From Candidatus Desulfosporosinus nitrosoreducens (GTDB taxonomy: Bacteria > Bacillota > Desulfitobacteriia > Desulfitobacteriales > Desulfitobacteriaceae), in NCBI RefSeq assembly GCF_030954495.1, contig NZ_JAVHUW010000026.1:58186-122185 (forward strand): 64,000 nucleotides of DNA, in the 5' to 3' direction. Both the position numbers and the translations under genes were made by a program. This document shows positions 25,282-33,094 of this stretch, one piece after another. Position 1 is the first letter of the stretch. Each line of letters starts with the position of its first letter. Under the pieces are notes generated by a model. It worked only from the letters and a program-made list of their open reading frames with translations. It had not been told where the DNA came from and searched no databases.

Positions 25282-26463
25282 ATGAAAACAAGAGCTTTTC
25301 TGTTTGTTCTTTTTTTCTTCTTCTTACTTTTAAGCGGATGTTCAAGTTTGAATAGCCAGAGTCATATTATTGCTCAAATGGCGGTGGCAACCAGTAATTA
25401 TGAACGCCCCTATACATTTTATGTCGTGCAGACGAAGGGGTCTTCTGCCAGTACTAACGGCAAGACTTCATACTCGGGAACTTTTGACTTGGTCGTTCGG
25501 GGTGAAAAAGGTGCAGAAGCCAGCCATGAGTCTCTTAACCAGTATTTTGGTAATAAAGCCTTGACCTTTGAGGGTCCGGTTAAGCTTGCCGTTCAAGATT
25601 GTAATGCTGATAAGTTGCTTGATTTCCCTCTCGGCTTTTCCGCCGGCGACGGCAGTGGGGAAGATAAATATGTTATATTCAGTGTTGGCAAGAATGGCAA
25701 AATTTTTACCTTGCCGGCAAAAGGGTATAAGGAAGACGGTTTTGTTTATACTGCCGCAGGTGGCAATTGTTCCCTTGAGTTCACCAGAACTATCGGTACT
25801 GGAGAGGGCCGGAGTCCAGGTATATTGGTTGGGGTAGCAAAGGAAGGCGGGAACTTCGCACCGGCCGAATATATTTGGGACGGAAAGCAATTTGTGTTTG
25901 AAAAAGAAAATCCTTTCATTATTGCTCAATCAGAATTGAATACTAACGGTCAGAAAAACTCAATAAAAGTTATTCAGACTGAATATAAAAAACCTCTTAC
26001 CTCCAGTGATCAGGGTTTTAGTATTGCCGAAAGTATGTACCGGGGTCGTTTTGACCTTCTTGTCCAAAATGGCAGCGGTGAGGTCACCAGCCAGCTTTCC
26101 CTTAATCAATATTTTGGCAATGCCAACCTGGGTTTTGCGGGAAGCTTTCCTCTTGTGTTCGGGGATTATAACAGGGATGGAAATGCTGATTTTGCCATTG
26201 GCCAGCCAGACAAAAACAGCCCGGAATTCCAATATGTTCTATTTAGCGTGAATTCAAAGGGAAACTTATCCGTTCTGCCAGCCGGCGGCTATAAGGAAGA
26301 AGGCTTTGTTTACAATGCGGAGTCGGGATTAGGAACAGGATTTCCTTTACTAAAGAATGGAGAAACCGGCTTCACGGTTACCCTGAGTGGCTTGGGTGAT
26401 ACCGGTTATGTGCAAGGAAAATATGTTTGGAACGGCAATAAGTTTGTTTTTTCCAAACTCTAG
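25282..26463 (+). CDS. Lipoprotein with two tandem FG-GAP/VCBS-like repeats
   Basis: The 393-residue protein has a signal sequence with lipobox LLSGC (acylated C20). It is then a tandem duplication: residues about 33-215 and 222-393 share SLNQYFGN, a DxNxDxxxDF loop (weak in repeat 1, DYNRDGNADF in repeat 2), YVxFSV, LPAxGYKExGFVY and a closing YxWxGxxFVF. The DxNxDGxxD loop resembles calcium-binding FG-GAP or VCBS repeats. The protein would sit on the outer face of the membrane. GAAAGGAG precedes the ATG. The CsoR-type site upstream and its neighbours suggest a role in metal response, perhaps sequestration. This is an inference. Confidence 0.72.
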   Translation: MKTRAFLFVLFFFFLLLSGCSSLNSQSHIIAQMAVATSNYERPYTFYVVQTKGSSASTNGKTSYSGTFDLVVRGEKGAEASHESLNQYFGNKALTFEGPVKLAVQDCNADKLLDFPLGFSAGDGSGEDKYVIFSVGKNGKIFTLPAKGYKEDGFVYTAAGGNCSLEFTRTIGTGEGRSPGILVGVAKEGGNFAPAEYIWDGKQFVFEKENPFIIAQSELNTNGQKNSIKVIQTEYKKPLTSSDQGFSIAESMYRGRFDLLVQNGSGEVTSQLSLNQYFGNANLGFAGSFPLVFGDYNRDGNADFAIGQPDKNSPEFQYVLFSVNSKGNLSVLPAGGYKEEGFVYNAESGLGTGFPLLKNGETGFTVTLSGLGDTGYVQGKYVWNGNKFVFSKL

Positions 26464-26530
26464 TTAGTAAGCTATTGTTTAGAACTGAAAGTGGCATATT
26501 CATCAGGCCTTGTTTGAATCGATTGTTTTG

Positions 26531-26584
26531 TTGACGGAGTAGCAGAAAAATGGTATATATAGACTTATACTCCTAGGGGTATAA
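26531..26584 (+). promoter_or_regulatory. csoR promoter with CsoR operator (site 2)
   Basis: TTGACG (26531-26536) and TATATA (26554-26559) are 17 bases apart. The palindrome TTATACTCCTAGGGGTATAA (26565-26584) lies immediately after the -10 box. CsoR bound there would block initiation of its own gene until Cu(I) releases it. Confidence 0.78.
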
Positions 26585-26598
26585 GGGGAGGTGCTATC

Positions 26599-26874
26599 AT
26601 GCGGCAATGCATGGATTCCGATAATCTACATAGACGTATAAATAAGATTATGGGTCAGGTTAAGGCAATCGATAAAATGGTCGATGAGGATATTCCTTGC
26701 GAGGATGTTTTGATACAGATCAATGCGGCTAAAAGTGCTTTACAAAAGGTGGGTCAGATTGTTTTAGAGGGTCACTTGAATCATTGCGTTCGTGAAGGTA
26801 TCGAGCATGGTAATGCCAACAAAACGATTGCGGATTTCGCCAAAGCAATCGAGCATTTTTCCAGAATGACCTAA
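26599..26874 (+). CDS. csoR: CsoR-family copper-sensing repressor
   Basis: The 91-residue all-helical protein carries the Cu(I) ligand set Cys34-His59-Cys63 (DIPCEDVL, GHLNHCV), which defines CsoR as opposed to RcnR or FrmR. The N-terminal helix (NLHRRINKIMGQVKAIDKMV) is the family's DNA-contact region. CsoR tetramers leave DNA when Cu(I) binds. GGGGAGGTG lies before the ATG. Four matching palindromes in this cluster (25231, 26565, 26938, 26963) define a local regulon. A terminator at 26890 separates it from the ATPase gene, which has its own promoter. Confidence 0.92.
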   Translation: MRQCMDSDNLHRRINKIMGQVKAIDKMVDEDIPCEDVLIQINAAKSALQKVGQIVLEGHLNHCVREGIEHGNANKTIADFAKAIEHFSRMT

Positions 26875-26889
26875 GCAATTAAAAATCAG

Positions 26890-26926
26890 AAAAGGCAGTT
26901 GCTTCAATTTAAGCAACTGCCTTTTC
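26890..26926 (+). terminator. csoR terminator
   Basis: AAAAGGCAGTTGCTT pairs perfectly with AAGCAACTGCCTTTT around CAATTT. The stem ends three bases before the next -35 box. Confidence 0.88.
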
Positions 26927-26928
26927 TA

Positions 26929-26980
26929 TTGACAGCCTATACCCGTAGGGGTATCATATACATATACCCCTATGGGTATA
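26929..26980 (+). promoter_or_regulatory. P1B-ATPase promoter with two CsoR operators (sites 3 and 4)
   Basis: TTGACA (26929-26934) and TATCAT (26952-26957) are 17 bases apart. Site 3, TATACCCGTAGGGGTAT (26938-26954), fills the spacer. Site 4, TATACCCCTATGGGTATA (26963-26980), follows the -10 box. Two operators on one promoter imply tighter repression than at csoR itself. Confidence 0.8.
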
Positions 26981-26997
26981 CAAAAGGAGATGATGTA

Positions 26998-28854
26998 TTG
27001 CTAGAGTTTTTGAGGAATGAAGAAAAAAGAAAAATTTTATTTCTTGCCGTTTCTCTGCCCGCACTAATTATCAGTTTTTTTAATCTTGGAGACCTTCCCG
27101 TTGATGCGGCGTGGATAGCCATTGCCCTTTGCGGTATTCCAATTGTAAAAGGAGCCATCGTCGGTTTAGTAACAGAATTCGATATCAAAGCGGATGTTTT
27201 GGTATCCATAGCCTTAATTGCTTCCATTATCACGGGAGAAATCTTCGCAGCCGGTGAAATTGCTTTCATTATGGCCATTGGAGCTGCTTTGGAAGAAAGG
27301 ACGGTAGCAAAAGCCCGTGCCGGGATTGAGAAGCTGGTTCATCTAACCCCGGCCACTGCCAGAATTGTAGATAACGGCGAGGAAAGGGTAATTCCTGCAG
27401 AACAGGTAAAACCGGGCGATATTCTGCGGGTACTAGCCGGAGAGACTATTGCCGTGGACGGAACAATCACTGAAGGACAGACATCCATTGACCAGTCCGT
27501 TATGACAGGTGAATCACTCCCGGTAGATAAAAGCGAAGGCGATGAAGTATACAGTGGAACTGTCAATCAATTCGGTACTTTCGATATGGTAGCGCAAAAA
27601 GTAGGTGAGGACAGCTCTTTGCAACGGATGATTCAGCTTGTGGAGTCTGCAGACGCGGGCAAAGCCAAAATCGTTGGGATTGCTGATCGTTGGGCCACCT
27701 GGATTGTAGTTGTTGCTCTGCTTGCCGCTGCTGCAACATGGTTTGTAACCGGTGAAATCCTCCGTTCTGTCACCATTTTGGTGGTGTTTTGTCCTTGTGC
27801 CTTGGTGCTGGCAACACCGACTGCGATTATGGCGGGAATCGGAAACGCAACCAAATATGGTATTCTCGTTCGGCAGGGAGATGCTTTGGAAAGGCTGGCC
27901 AAGGTTAAGCGTATCGCCTTTGATAAAACCGGCACGCTTACCTATGGCAGACCCGCGGTGGTTCAGGTGCAAAGTTGTGATCCGGCCTTGGATGAGGCCG
28001 GATTACTGGAATTGGCGGCAATATCAGAGCTGCGCTCTGAACACCCATTGGGTAAAGCGATTGTGGCACACTACAAACAGAAAAACGGAAGTTTGCCGAA
28101 ACAGCCTGAGGATTTCAAACTGTTTGCGGGACGCGGCGTGAAGGCTATGTACGGCGGACAAGAGATTTTCGCCGGCAACGAGGCACTTTTTGCGGAACAG
28201 AATATTTTATTTCCAGACGCGCTTATCCAGGCTGCCGGAAAAGTAAAATCGAAGGGAAGCACTGTTATCTATCTTGCTCTGGACGGACATGCCTCCGGTT
28301 TGATTGCTTTATCCGATACTTTACGTTCAGATGCGGCGAAAATCGTTGGAGACATTCATCAAACAGGTATTCGAACGGTTTTGCTCACGGGAGACGCTGC
28401 GCAGGCTGCTTTACATATTGGGCAGATTGCCGGTATCAAGGACGTGCAGGCCAATTGCTTTCCGGAGGATAAGCTGGAAACGATTGAGGATTATCGGCAG
28501 CGCGGTGAGCTTGTGTGTATGGTTGGTGACGGCATCAATGACGCGCCGGCCTTGAAAACGGCTCATGTAGGCATCGCCATGGGCGGTATCGGCAGTGATA
28601 TTGCCATTGAGGCGGCGGATATTGTTCTCGTGGGTGATGACATCAAGGAAATTCCCCATCTTTTTCGGCTTGCCCAGAAGATGATGCGTACCATCAATAT
28701 TAACCTTACAGCGTCGATGATACTTAACCTTGTCGCCATTGGGCTGGCAATTTCGGGCATATTAAATCCGGTTTTAGGCGCATTGGTGCATAATGTTGGT
28801 TCCGTCGCCGTTATTATCAATTCTTCATTATTATTGAAATGGAGGGAAACTTAA
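26998..28854 (+). CDS. Heavy-metal P1B-type ATPase, probably copper exporter
   Basis: The 618-residue pump has the P-type core: TGES actuator motif (SVMTGESLPV), C265-P-C267 in the sixth helix, phosphorylation site D309 in DKTGTLT, the SEHPLGKA motif (H349-P350) and GDGINDAPAL. There is no N-terminal heavy-metal-associated domain. The last helix reads LVHNVGSVAVIINSS, which is not the usual CopA helix-8 motif (MxxSS) and is closer to other P1B subgroups. Metal choice (Cu(I) by regulation, perhaps Zn/Cd by sequence) is therefore not settled. The TTG at 26998 follows AAAGGAG by eight bases. Regulated by CsoR sites 3 and 4. Confidence 0.88.
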   Translation: MLEFLRNEEKRKILFLAVSLPALIISFFNLGDLPVDAAWIAIALCGIPIVKGAIVGLVTEFDIKADVLVSIALIASIITGEIFAAGEIAFIMAIGAALEERTVAKARAGIEKLVHLTPATARIVDNGEERVIPAEQVKPGDILRVLAGETIAVDGTITEGQTSIDQSVMTGESLPVDKSEGDEVYSGTVNQFGTFDMVAQKVGEDSSLQRMIQLVESADAGKAKIVGIADRWATWIVVVALLAAAATWFVTGEILRSVTILVVFCPCALVLATPTAIMAGIGNATKYGILVRQGDALERLAKVKRIAFDKTGTLTYGRPAVVQVQSCDPALDEAGLLELAAISELRSEHPLGKAIVAHYKQKNGSLPKQPEDFKLFAGRGVKAMYGGQEIFAGNEALFAEQNILFPDALIQAAGKVKSKGSTVIYLALDGHASGLIALSDTLRSDAAKIVGDIHQTGIRTVLLTGDAAQAALHIGQIAGIKDVQANCFPEDKLETIEDYRQRGELVCMVGDGINDAPALKTAHVGIAMGGIGSDIAIEAADIVLVGDDIKEIPHLFRLAQKMMRTININLTASMILNLVAIGLAISGILNPVLGALVHNVGSVAVIINSSLLLKWRET

Positions 28855-29033
28855 TGAAAGAATGGCTTATATTTATACTTTTTATGCTTGTGGGCTTGGG
28901 AATGCTGATCTCTGGAATCGTTTATATGTATAAGGAAAAGAATGATCCGGAATCGTTAAAAATTTATCGAGTGGCATCTAGCCTAGGGGCTGTGCTAATT
29001 GTTGTATCTGTTTTGGTGAAGTTTGTTTTTTAA
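28854..29033 (+). CDS. Small two-helix membrane protein in the metal cluster
   Basis: The 59-residue protein has two hydrophobic helices (residues about 3-24 and 37-58) joined by a charged loop YMYKEKNDPESLKIYR. Its ATG overlaps the ATPase stop by one base and GGAGGG lies in the ATPase tail, so it is translationally coupled. No family is recognised. It may be a pump accessory subunit. Confidence 0.65.
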   Translation: MKEWLIFILFMLVGLGMLISGIVYMYKEKNDPESLKIYRVASSLGAVLIVVSVLVKFVF

Positions 29034-29168
29034 CTTTTGCGTAGTTCAGGTAGAGTGCCATTTTCTGGATTCTAGGACAATCCGGATTTACAGAGGTCTG
29101 GCTGCATTTTTAAATATCACCATACTCTGGCAAAGCTACGTAGGCTATTAACTATATCATGCTTCTTT

Positions 29169-29405
29169 ATGTATTATGAAACCAATCATTTAGATAAATT
29201 AATTGATAAGGTTAATGGCTCCATAGCGATGAAAGGAATGCCACTTATGCAATCTGATAAGGATAGAATTAGGTGCGCAGGAAATGATAAATTGGCTGAG
29301 AAAACAATAGCTGAACTTGTCAAAAAACATACAGTTGCCCACGGCCACGACCATGAAGAAGTCGTGGGTTCGAGTCCCATCATCTCCACCAGAATTTTAG
29401 GTTGA
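29169..29405 (+). CDS. VbhA-like antitoxin whose 3' end runs into a tRNA/tmRNA end
   Basis: Residues about 8-55 match the antitoxin VbhA-type helical domain: DKLIDKVNGSIAMKGMPLMQSDKDRIRCAG, then EKTIAELVKKH. Such proteins inhibit Fic AMP-transferase toxins. No Fic gene is present nearby. The last 20 residues (DHEEVVGSSPIISTRILG) are the translation of a tRNA-type 3' end at 29361-29391, so the original C-terminus was replaced when the sequence joined that site. No clear ribosome site precedes the ATG. It is likely a relic of an integrated element. Confidence 0.55.
   Translation: MYYETNHLDKLIDKVNGSIAMKGMPLMQSDKDRIRCAGNDKLAEKTIAELVKKHTVAHGHDHEEVVGSSPIISTRILG
29361..29391 (+). other. tRNA/tmRNA 3'-end fragment, candidate attachment site
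   Basis: T-arm GTGGG-TTCGAGT-CCCAT (29364-29380), acceptor strand CATCTCC, A and encoded CCA (29389-29391) are present. No matching 5' half (GGAGATG plus D and anticodon arms) lies upstream. CATCTCCACCA is a frequent end of Firmicutes ssrA and of some tRNAs, which are favoured targets of integrases. It lies at the left edge of a region full of gene fragments. CCACGAC/GTCGTGG just upstream (29345-29367) forms a perfect 7-bp inverted repeat overlapping it. Confidence 0.6.
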
Positions 29406-29410
29406 AAAAG

Positions 29411-29438
29411 ATGCCATGCGGTCAAAGCCGCATGGCAT
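29411..29438. repeat. Perfect 11-bp inverted repeat after the att-like site
   Basis: ATGCCATGCGG pairs with CCGCATGGCAT around TCAAAG. No T-run follows, but its position just after a tRNA/tmRNA 3' end suggests the former gene's terminator, or an integrase site. Confidence 0.5.
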
Positions 29439-29515
29439 TACTGATATGTAACCTAACGAGCCATGTGGAGGTAATAATCCTGTTGCAGAGACTGTAATGC
29501 AGATATATCAAGGGT

Positions 29516-30046
29516 TTGAGAAATTATGGCGAATTCGCCATAATTAAAAGTCAAGCGGGCCTGAATAGTTATAAAATCAGTGTAAAAGAGTGGGTTAAAA
29601 AAACAAATGCAATAGGATTGAAAGCAACGGCTGGACGCTATGGGGGTACATATGCATATAAAGATATTGCGTTTGAATTTGGAATGTGGATTAGTCCTGA
29701 ATTTAAAATATATTTAATTAAGGAGTTTGAACGGCTTAAAGCCGAAGAACAGAGACAACTTGGCTGGGATATTAAGCGCAACTTAGCTAAAATAAATTAT
29801 CGGATTCACACGGATGCAATCAAAGAGAATTTAATTCCTCCACAGCTCACGCCCCAGCAGGTTAATCAGGTATATGCAAGCGAAGCTGATGTATTGAATG
29901 TTGCCTTATTTGGTATGTCTGCTAAACAATGGCGGGACGCTAATCTGAACTCAAAGGGAATATCCGTGACTACGCAAATGTTTCTCAACTCGTTTGTCTT
30001 TCAAATATGGAGAGCTTCGGAATTAGAAGATAAGGGCTATGGCTAA
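29516..30046 (+). pseudogene. KilA-N domain protein, N-terminally truncated
   Basis: The protein enters the KilA-N fold in mid-domain: SQAGLNSYKISVKEWVKKTNAIGLKATAGRYGGTYAYKDIAFEFGMWISPEFKIYLIKEFERLK is typical of the second half. The usual first 60-70 residues (the xxSLTDMAxY part) are missing, and an in-frame TAA lies at 29495-29497. The C-terminal part (residues about 80-176) is the helical extension common in phage and element KilA-N proteins. A second open frame just upstream (FEKLWRIRHN) suggests a frameshift or junction around a GGCGAATTCGCC palindrome. It starts at a TTG without a ribosome site, so it is probably not expressed. Confidence 0.7.
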
Positions 30047-30160
30047 GGAGATACTTTGTCGTCAAGGGGGCACCAGGGGGTGCAACATCTTTTTTGCCCA
30101 CTCAAGGCACATGGAGTGCCTAATAGTGCTATATCAGTGTTGAGTTATAATGGAGATAAT

Positions 30161-30210
30161 AAAATAACCCGACGAACCCATTAAAAGTAGGTATTCGTCG
30201 GGCTATTTTA
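30161..30210. terminator. Bidirectional terminator
   Basis: AAAATAACCCGACGAA pairs with TTCGTCGGGCTATTTT with one mismatch, and A/T runs flank both sides. It separates the KilA-N relic from the tiny minus-strand gene. Confidence 0.7.
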
Positions 30211-30243
30211 TTCCGGTTTGTTCGCATAAGACCTAACCTTCAA

Positions 30244-30294
30244 TTACGGTTTTTTGGGTTGCTTCGGCTTCTTTTTAGGGTTTTTATCCCCCAT
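30244..30294 (-). CDS. Tiny lysine/proline-rich protein (16 residues)
   Basis: The frame reads MGDKNPKKKPKQPKKP and ends with TAA. A strong ribosome site AAAAGGAGA lies nine to ten bases before the ATG, which is why I call it. Similar MGDKxxKKxxK micro-proteins are scattered in bacterial genomes as unannotated frames. The role is unknown; the composition suggests nucleic-acid or ribosome binding. Confidence 0.5.
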   Translation of the reverse strand: MGDKNPKKKPKQPKKP

Positions 30295-30398
30295 CTGACC
30301 TCTCTCCTTTTACAAATTATGAGGTTACAATTATATTATATTGTATAAGTCATGAAAAATTTGTAAAAATGCTGTGCAATTAGAAACAATATTTTTGA

Positions 30399-30539
30399 AT
30401 GAATATACAGTGCTTGGGGTTGGTAATCGACATTGATGAAACCATTTCAAACAGTGCCCTGTATATGGCCGGAGAACTGGGGAGGTTGCAGGCGTATGAT
30501 CCATTACCATATTCCAGACCCTGTAACGGGAGGATATAA
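30399..30539 (+). pseudogene. Fragment of a HAD-family hydrolase N-terminus
   Basis: The 46-residue frame contains GLVIDIDETISNSALYMAGELG, the HAD motif I (DIDET) and the following helix. The rest of the roughly 180-residue domain is absent, and the tail (DPLPYSRPCNGRI) is unrelated. No ribosome site is seen. It is one of several truncated genes in this stretch. Confidence 0.5.
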
Positions 30540-30554
30540 CAGTGGGTGTGCATT

Positions 30555-31166
30555 ATGATTAAAAGAGAACTGATCAGTCAGAGCATTGACTATATGCTGC
30601 AACACCTTGACGAAGGCATTACGATTAAGGAGGTGGAAAACCACTTTCATTATTCGGAATTCTATTTCAGCAGGATTTTTAAGACGCTAACAGGTGAAAG
30701 TGTATATGCGTTTATCAAGCATCTGAAAATGGATCAAAGCGCAATTGACATTAAGCTAAAAAAGCATAAGGCAATCACCGATATTGGATTAGACTACGGA
30801 TATAGTGCATCCAATTATAGTTCTGCATTTAGGCAGCATCATCGTCTTTCTCCAACTGAATTTCGTAAATCTATCGAGGCAACAAGTATTGCGAATCCCT
30901 TTCACCCTGGAATTGTTGATTACTTTGAAACCTTCGATGACTACGATGCCAGAATGAAAATCGTGTTGTTGCAAGATGTTCAAGTCATTTATGAGAGAGT
31001 CTTTGGAAATTATGACGACCCTACGATTTCTTCTATGAATCGTTGCATATGCGATCTGTGCATAACGACAGACAATACTTGTAAATTAGATAATATCACA
31101 ATGATAAAAGGCGGGAAATTTGCGACTTGCCGATTTGAGGGAGAAATCAAAGATATCTTTCTTTAA
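30555..31166 (+). pseudogene. AraC-family regulator with truncated GyrI-like effector domain
   Basis: Residues about 1-105 are a double HTH of the AraC/XylS type (YMLQHLDEGITIKEVENHFHYSEFYFSRIFKTLTG; GYSASNYSSAFRQHHRLSPTEFRK). Residues about 125-203 begin a GyrI-like ligand domain (VIYERVFGNYDD; CDLCIT; MIKGGKFATCRFEG) but stop after KDIFL. About 65 C-terminal residues are missing and unrelated coding debris follows. It may still bind DNA, but ligand sensing is lost. The start could also be the GTG at 30546. Confidence 0.7.
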
Positions 31167-31293
31167 AAAAGTCTTTGGTTGCGAAGTCGATGTAGAATTA
31201 TTAAAAAGCATAAAAATGGGTGATGATGTTTGTCTGATGACAATAATACCGCATGACTGCATCTCCGCGTTTTGTAAAAGGGATGGGATATGA
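31141..31293 (+). pseudogene. C-terminal scrap of an ATC-hydrolase-like protein
   Basis: An open frame overlapping the AraC stop reads KKVFGCEVDVELLKSIKMGDDVCLMTI, similar to the closing part of L-2-amino-thiazoline-4-carboxylic acid hydrolase-like proteins (gcevxvelxxsixxGDxxC). No start or N-terminal body is present. It ends ATGA-overlapped with the next fragment. Confidence 0.4.
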
Positions 31294-31421
31294 ACTGTTT
31301 TGAGGGAGCGGAATATGAAATTATCCCTATCGAGACATATAAAATTTTGCGTAACTGTTCCGGTTGCGACAGTAAAACTGTTTACCACAGCCGTGTTATC
31401 CATAGAGCAACCTTCCAGTAA
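31290..31421 (+). pseudogene. DUF1062 N-terminal fragment
   Basis: The 43-residue frame reads EYEIIPIETYKILRNCSGCDSKTVYHS, the conserved start of DUF1062 proteins with their first CxxC pair. The family continues with an FRVNANG strand and a second zinc pair, both absent here. It is truncated, and function is unknown even for whole members. Confidence 0.6.
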
Positions 31422-31468
31422 TGAGGTAATATTCCAATATTGATGTGTAAGAATTATGAGGATAATAA

Positions 31469-31702
31469 GCTGTCCCCTATGGAGCGTGGTGCCAATGGCT
31501 GCAGGAATCGGTCCGGTATTTCAAGAGTACGGCGGCTAACCTGATGCGTCTTTATGAGGAATATGGGCCCAGGCTGTCAGCCGCTTCCACCGGCGAAAAC
31601 TTGTCAGATTTCCAACCGGTTGGAAATCTGACTTACACCCAAGCCTTTTTGTCTACGGTCTTAGAGGGCGCTTTGCGTCCTCTAATTTTATATATAAGAT
31701 AA
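31469..31702 (+). pseudogene. DUF3102 fragment
   Basis: The frame opens right after a TAA and reads VPYGAWCQWLQESVRYFKST, AANLMRLYEEYG and GNLTYTQAF, the core of DUF3102 (PYGEWGxWLxExVxYSxxTAxNLM). It then loses the pattern and stops at 31700-31702. The intact DUF3102 gene at 61474 in this window shows the same core (PYGEWGKWLEETVNYTQRTA). Both ends of this copy are missing. Confidence 0.65.
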
Positions 31703-31758
31703 CTTCAGTAACAGTCACTACTTAAATTTTAAGTAAAAATATGGTCTAATAATATGAG

Positions 31759-31914
31759 GTGGTTTTTGATAAGAGATTTAGAAAATTAATTGCTGGGGTT
31801 AACGGGTCCATGGCCATTTCAGAGCGAAAGGCAAAGATTATTGATTACAGTATAGAACAACTCATGAAGTTGGAAAGACAGGAACAAGAGGGGCTGAAAA
31901 AACAGGGACAGTAG
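31759..31914 (+). CDS. Short VbhA-like/small helical protein
   Basis: The 51-residue frame starts VFDKRFRKLIAGVNGSMAIS, echoing KLIDKVNGSIAMK of the antitoxin at 29169. It then diverges into a charged helix, KAKIIDYSIEQLMKLERQEQEG. The GTG start follows TATGAG rather than a good ribosome site. It may be a small antitoxin-like protein or another chimeric remnant. Confidence 0.4.
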   Translation: MVFDKRFRKLIAGVNGSMAISERKAKIIDYSIEQLMKLERQEQEGLKKQGQ

Positions 31915-32009
31915 TTTTCTATGTGACTTGAATGACGGTGCTGATTTCTTTTGTCCCTGAATTTCACACTTGCTATTATATATTCCGAGCGGATGTAGGA
32001 AATCATAAT

Positions 32010-32204
32010 ATTAAGATAAACAATAGACATATAATTGTCGCATTAGTGATACTGCTCTTTCTAGGAGTTGTATTCTTTTTTGTTAATTCAATTATGGGGA
32101 ATCTTGTTTCTGCATTTATCGCATCCCACAAAATACGAGGTTATGTTGTCGTTACGAATTGGAGTTTGAATGATGATTTAAGGAGTAGAAAATGGGAAAT
32201 TTAA
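32010..32204 (+). pseudogene. Membrane-anchored YfjL-like N-terminal fragment
   Basis: One hydrophobic helix (HIIVALVILLFLGVVFFFVNSIMG) is followed by a short segment (SAFIASHKIRGYVVVTNWSLNDD) that resembles the start of YfjL-like proteins and then ends. The natural start appears to be an ATT at 32010 with TAGGAA upstream; ATG codons occur in frame only much earlier, at 31932. It overlaps the next gene by 13 bases. Weak family call. Confidence 0.35.
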
Positions 32205-33043
32205 AGTTGCAAAAATTTATTCCTGTAATTATCACAATGCCGTCTATAATATTAGGGGCGATAGCAATGTTTCATAATAAAATTTCAACCCTGATTTGGG
32301 CACAGAATATTGCTTGCCTGGTAGTGGGAGGAGTAATTTCGTATTTTATAGTTTCAAGTAAATGGAATATTAAAGCAAGTAAATATAATGGTATTACTAT
32401 ACTAATAGTATTTCTCTTCTTACTTTTAACATTTCTAGATCCAGGTATGAATGGAGTTCACAGGTGGATATCTATTGGAATAATAAAGTTTAATGTTTCC
32501 ATGATATTGTTGCCCTTAATCATAATAGCACTATGGAGAGCATCACAAACAAAGGGACTAGGGTTTACTCTTGCTATTGCATTGGCTATATCCATTTTAT
32601 TGGCTATCCAGCCGGATGCTTCTGAGTTAACCGGTTTTGCTGTTCCAATGATGATACTGCTATACAGTAAAACGAAGGGGAAAATTTCTCGTTTGTTTAT
32701 AATAGCAGTATTTTCGATATTAATTATTCTTTCATGGGTGTTTTTGGATAGTTTGCCCGCAATAACCTATGTGGAGAGAATAATAAGCTTATTAAATAAT
32801 ATGGGATTTATATGGCTTACTTTAGGGATTATTTCGCTTGCAATCTTACCTGTACCGTTTATATTATTCCCACCGAAAAATCTTAGATTACTTTCAATCT
32901 GTGTTGGGTTGTATTTTATAATCATTTTAATTTCTACAATCTATGGTAACTTTCCAGTACCATTAATGGGATACGGAATTTCACCTATAATAGGATATTT
33001 TATACCAATAACCTGGTATACAGAATCTAAGATTAATTCCTAG
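32192..33043 (+). CDS. Polytopic membrane protein with FtsW/RodA-like segment
   Basis: The 283-residue protein has about nine hydrophobic helices. The segment DPGMNGVHRWISIGIIKFNVSMILLPLIIIAL resembles the G-x-RWI-x-i-g-x-FQPSE region of SEDS glycosyltransferases (FtsW/RodA/SpoVE). The canonical PSE is replaced by NVS, and the protein is 100 residues shorter than true SEDS enzymes, so it is unlikely to be a working peptidoglycan polymerase. AAGGAG lies eight bases before the ATG. AT-rich and isolated, it is probably acquired. Confidence 0.6.
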   Translation: MGNLKLQKFIPVIITMPSIILGAIAMFHNKISTLIWAQNIACLVVGGVISYFIVSSKWNIKASKYNGITILIVFLFLLLTFLDPGMNGVHRWISIGIIKFNVSMILLPLIIIALWRASQTKGLGFTLAIALAISILLAIQPDASELTGFAVPMMILLYSKTKGKISRLFIIAVFSILIILSWVFLDSLPAITYVERIISLLNNMGFIWLTLGIISLAILPVPFILFPPKNLRLLSICVGLYFIIILISTIYGNFPVPLMGYGISPIIGYFIPITWYTESKINS

Positions 33044-33094
33044 TTTTTATAACAACTATGGCATCTATATTTACCTAACTTCTTTTTTATATAG

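Noticed and set aside
26938..26980. Short repeat pair as a CRISPR or tandem repeat
   Set aside because: The two repeats are palindromic CsoR-type operators positioned on a promoter. No CRISPR array or cas gene occurs in the window.
29361..29391. A working tRNA gene at the CCA end
   Set aside because: Only the T-arm and 3' acceptor strand are present; there is no matching 5' acceptor, D-arm or anticodon arm upstream.
32192..33043. A true FtsW/RodA peptidoglycan polymerase
   Set aside because: It is about 100 residues too short and lacks the PSE motif; only a local similarity is present.
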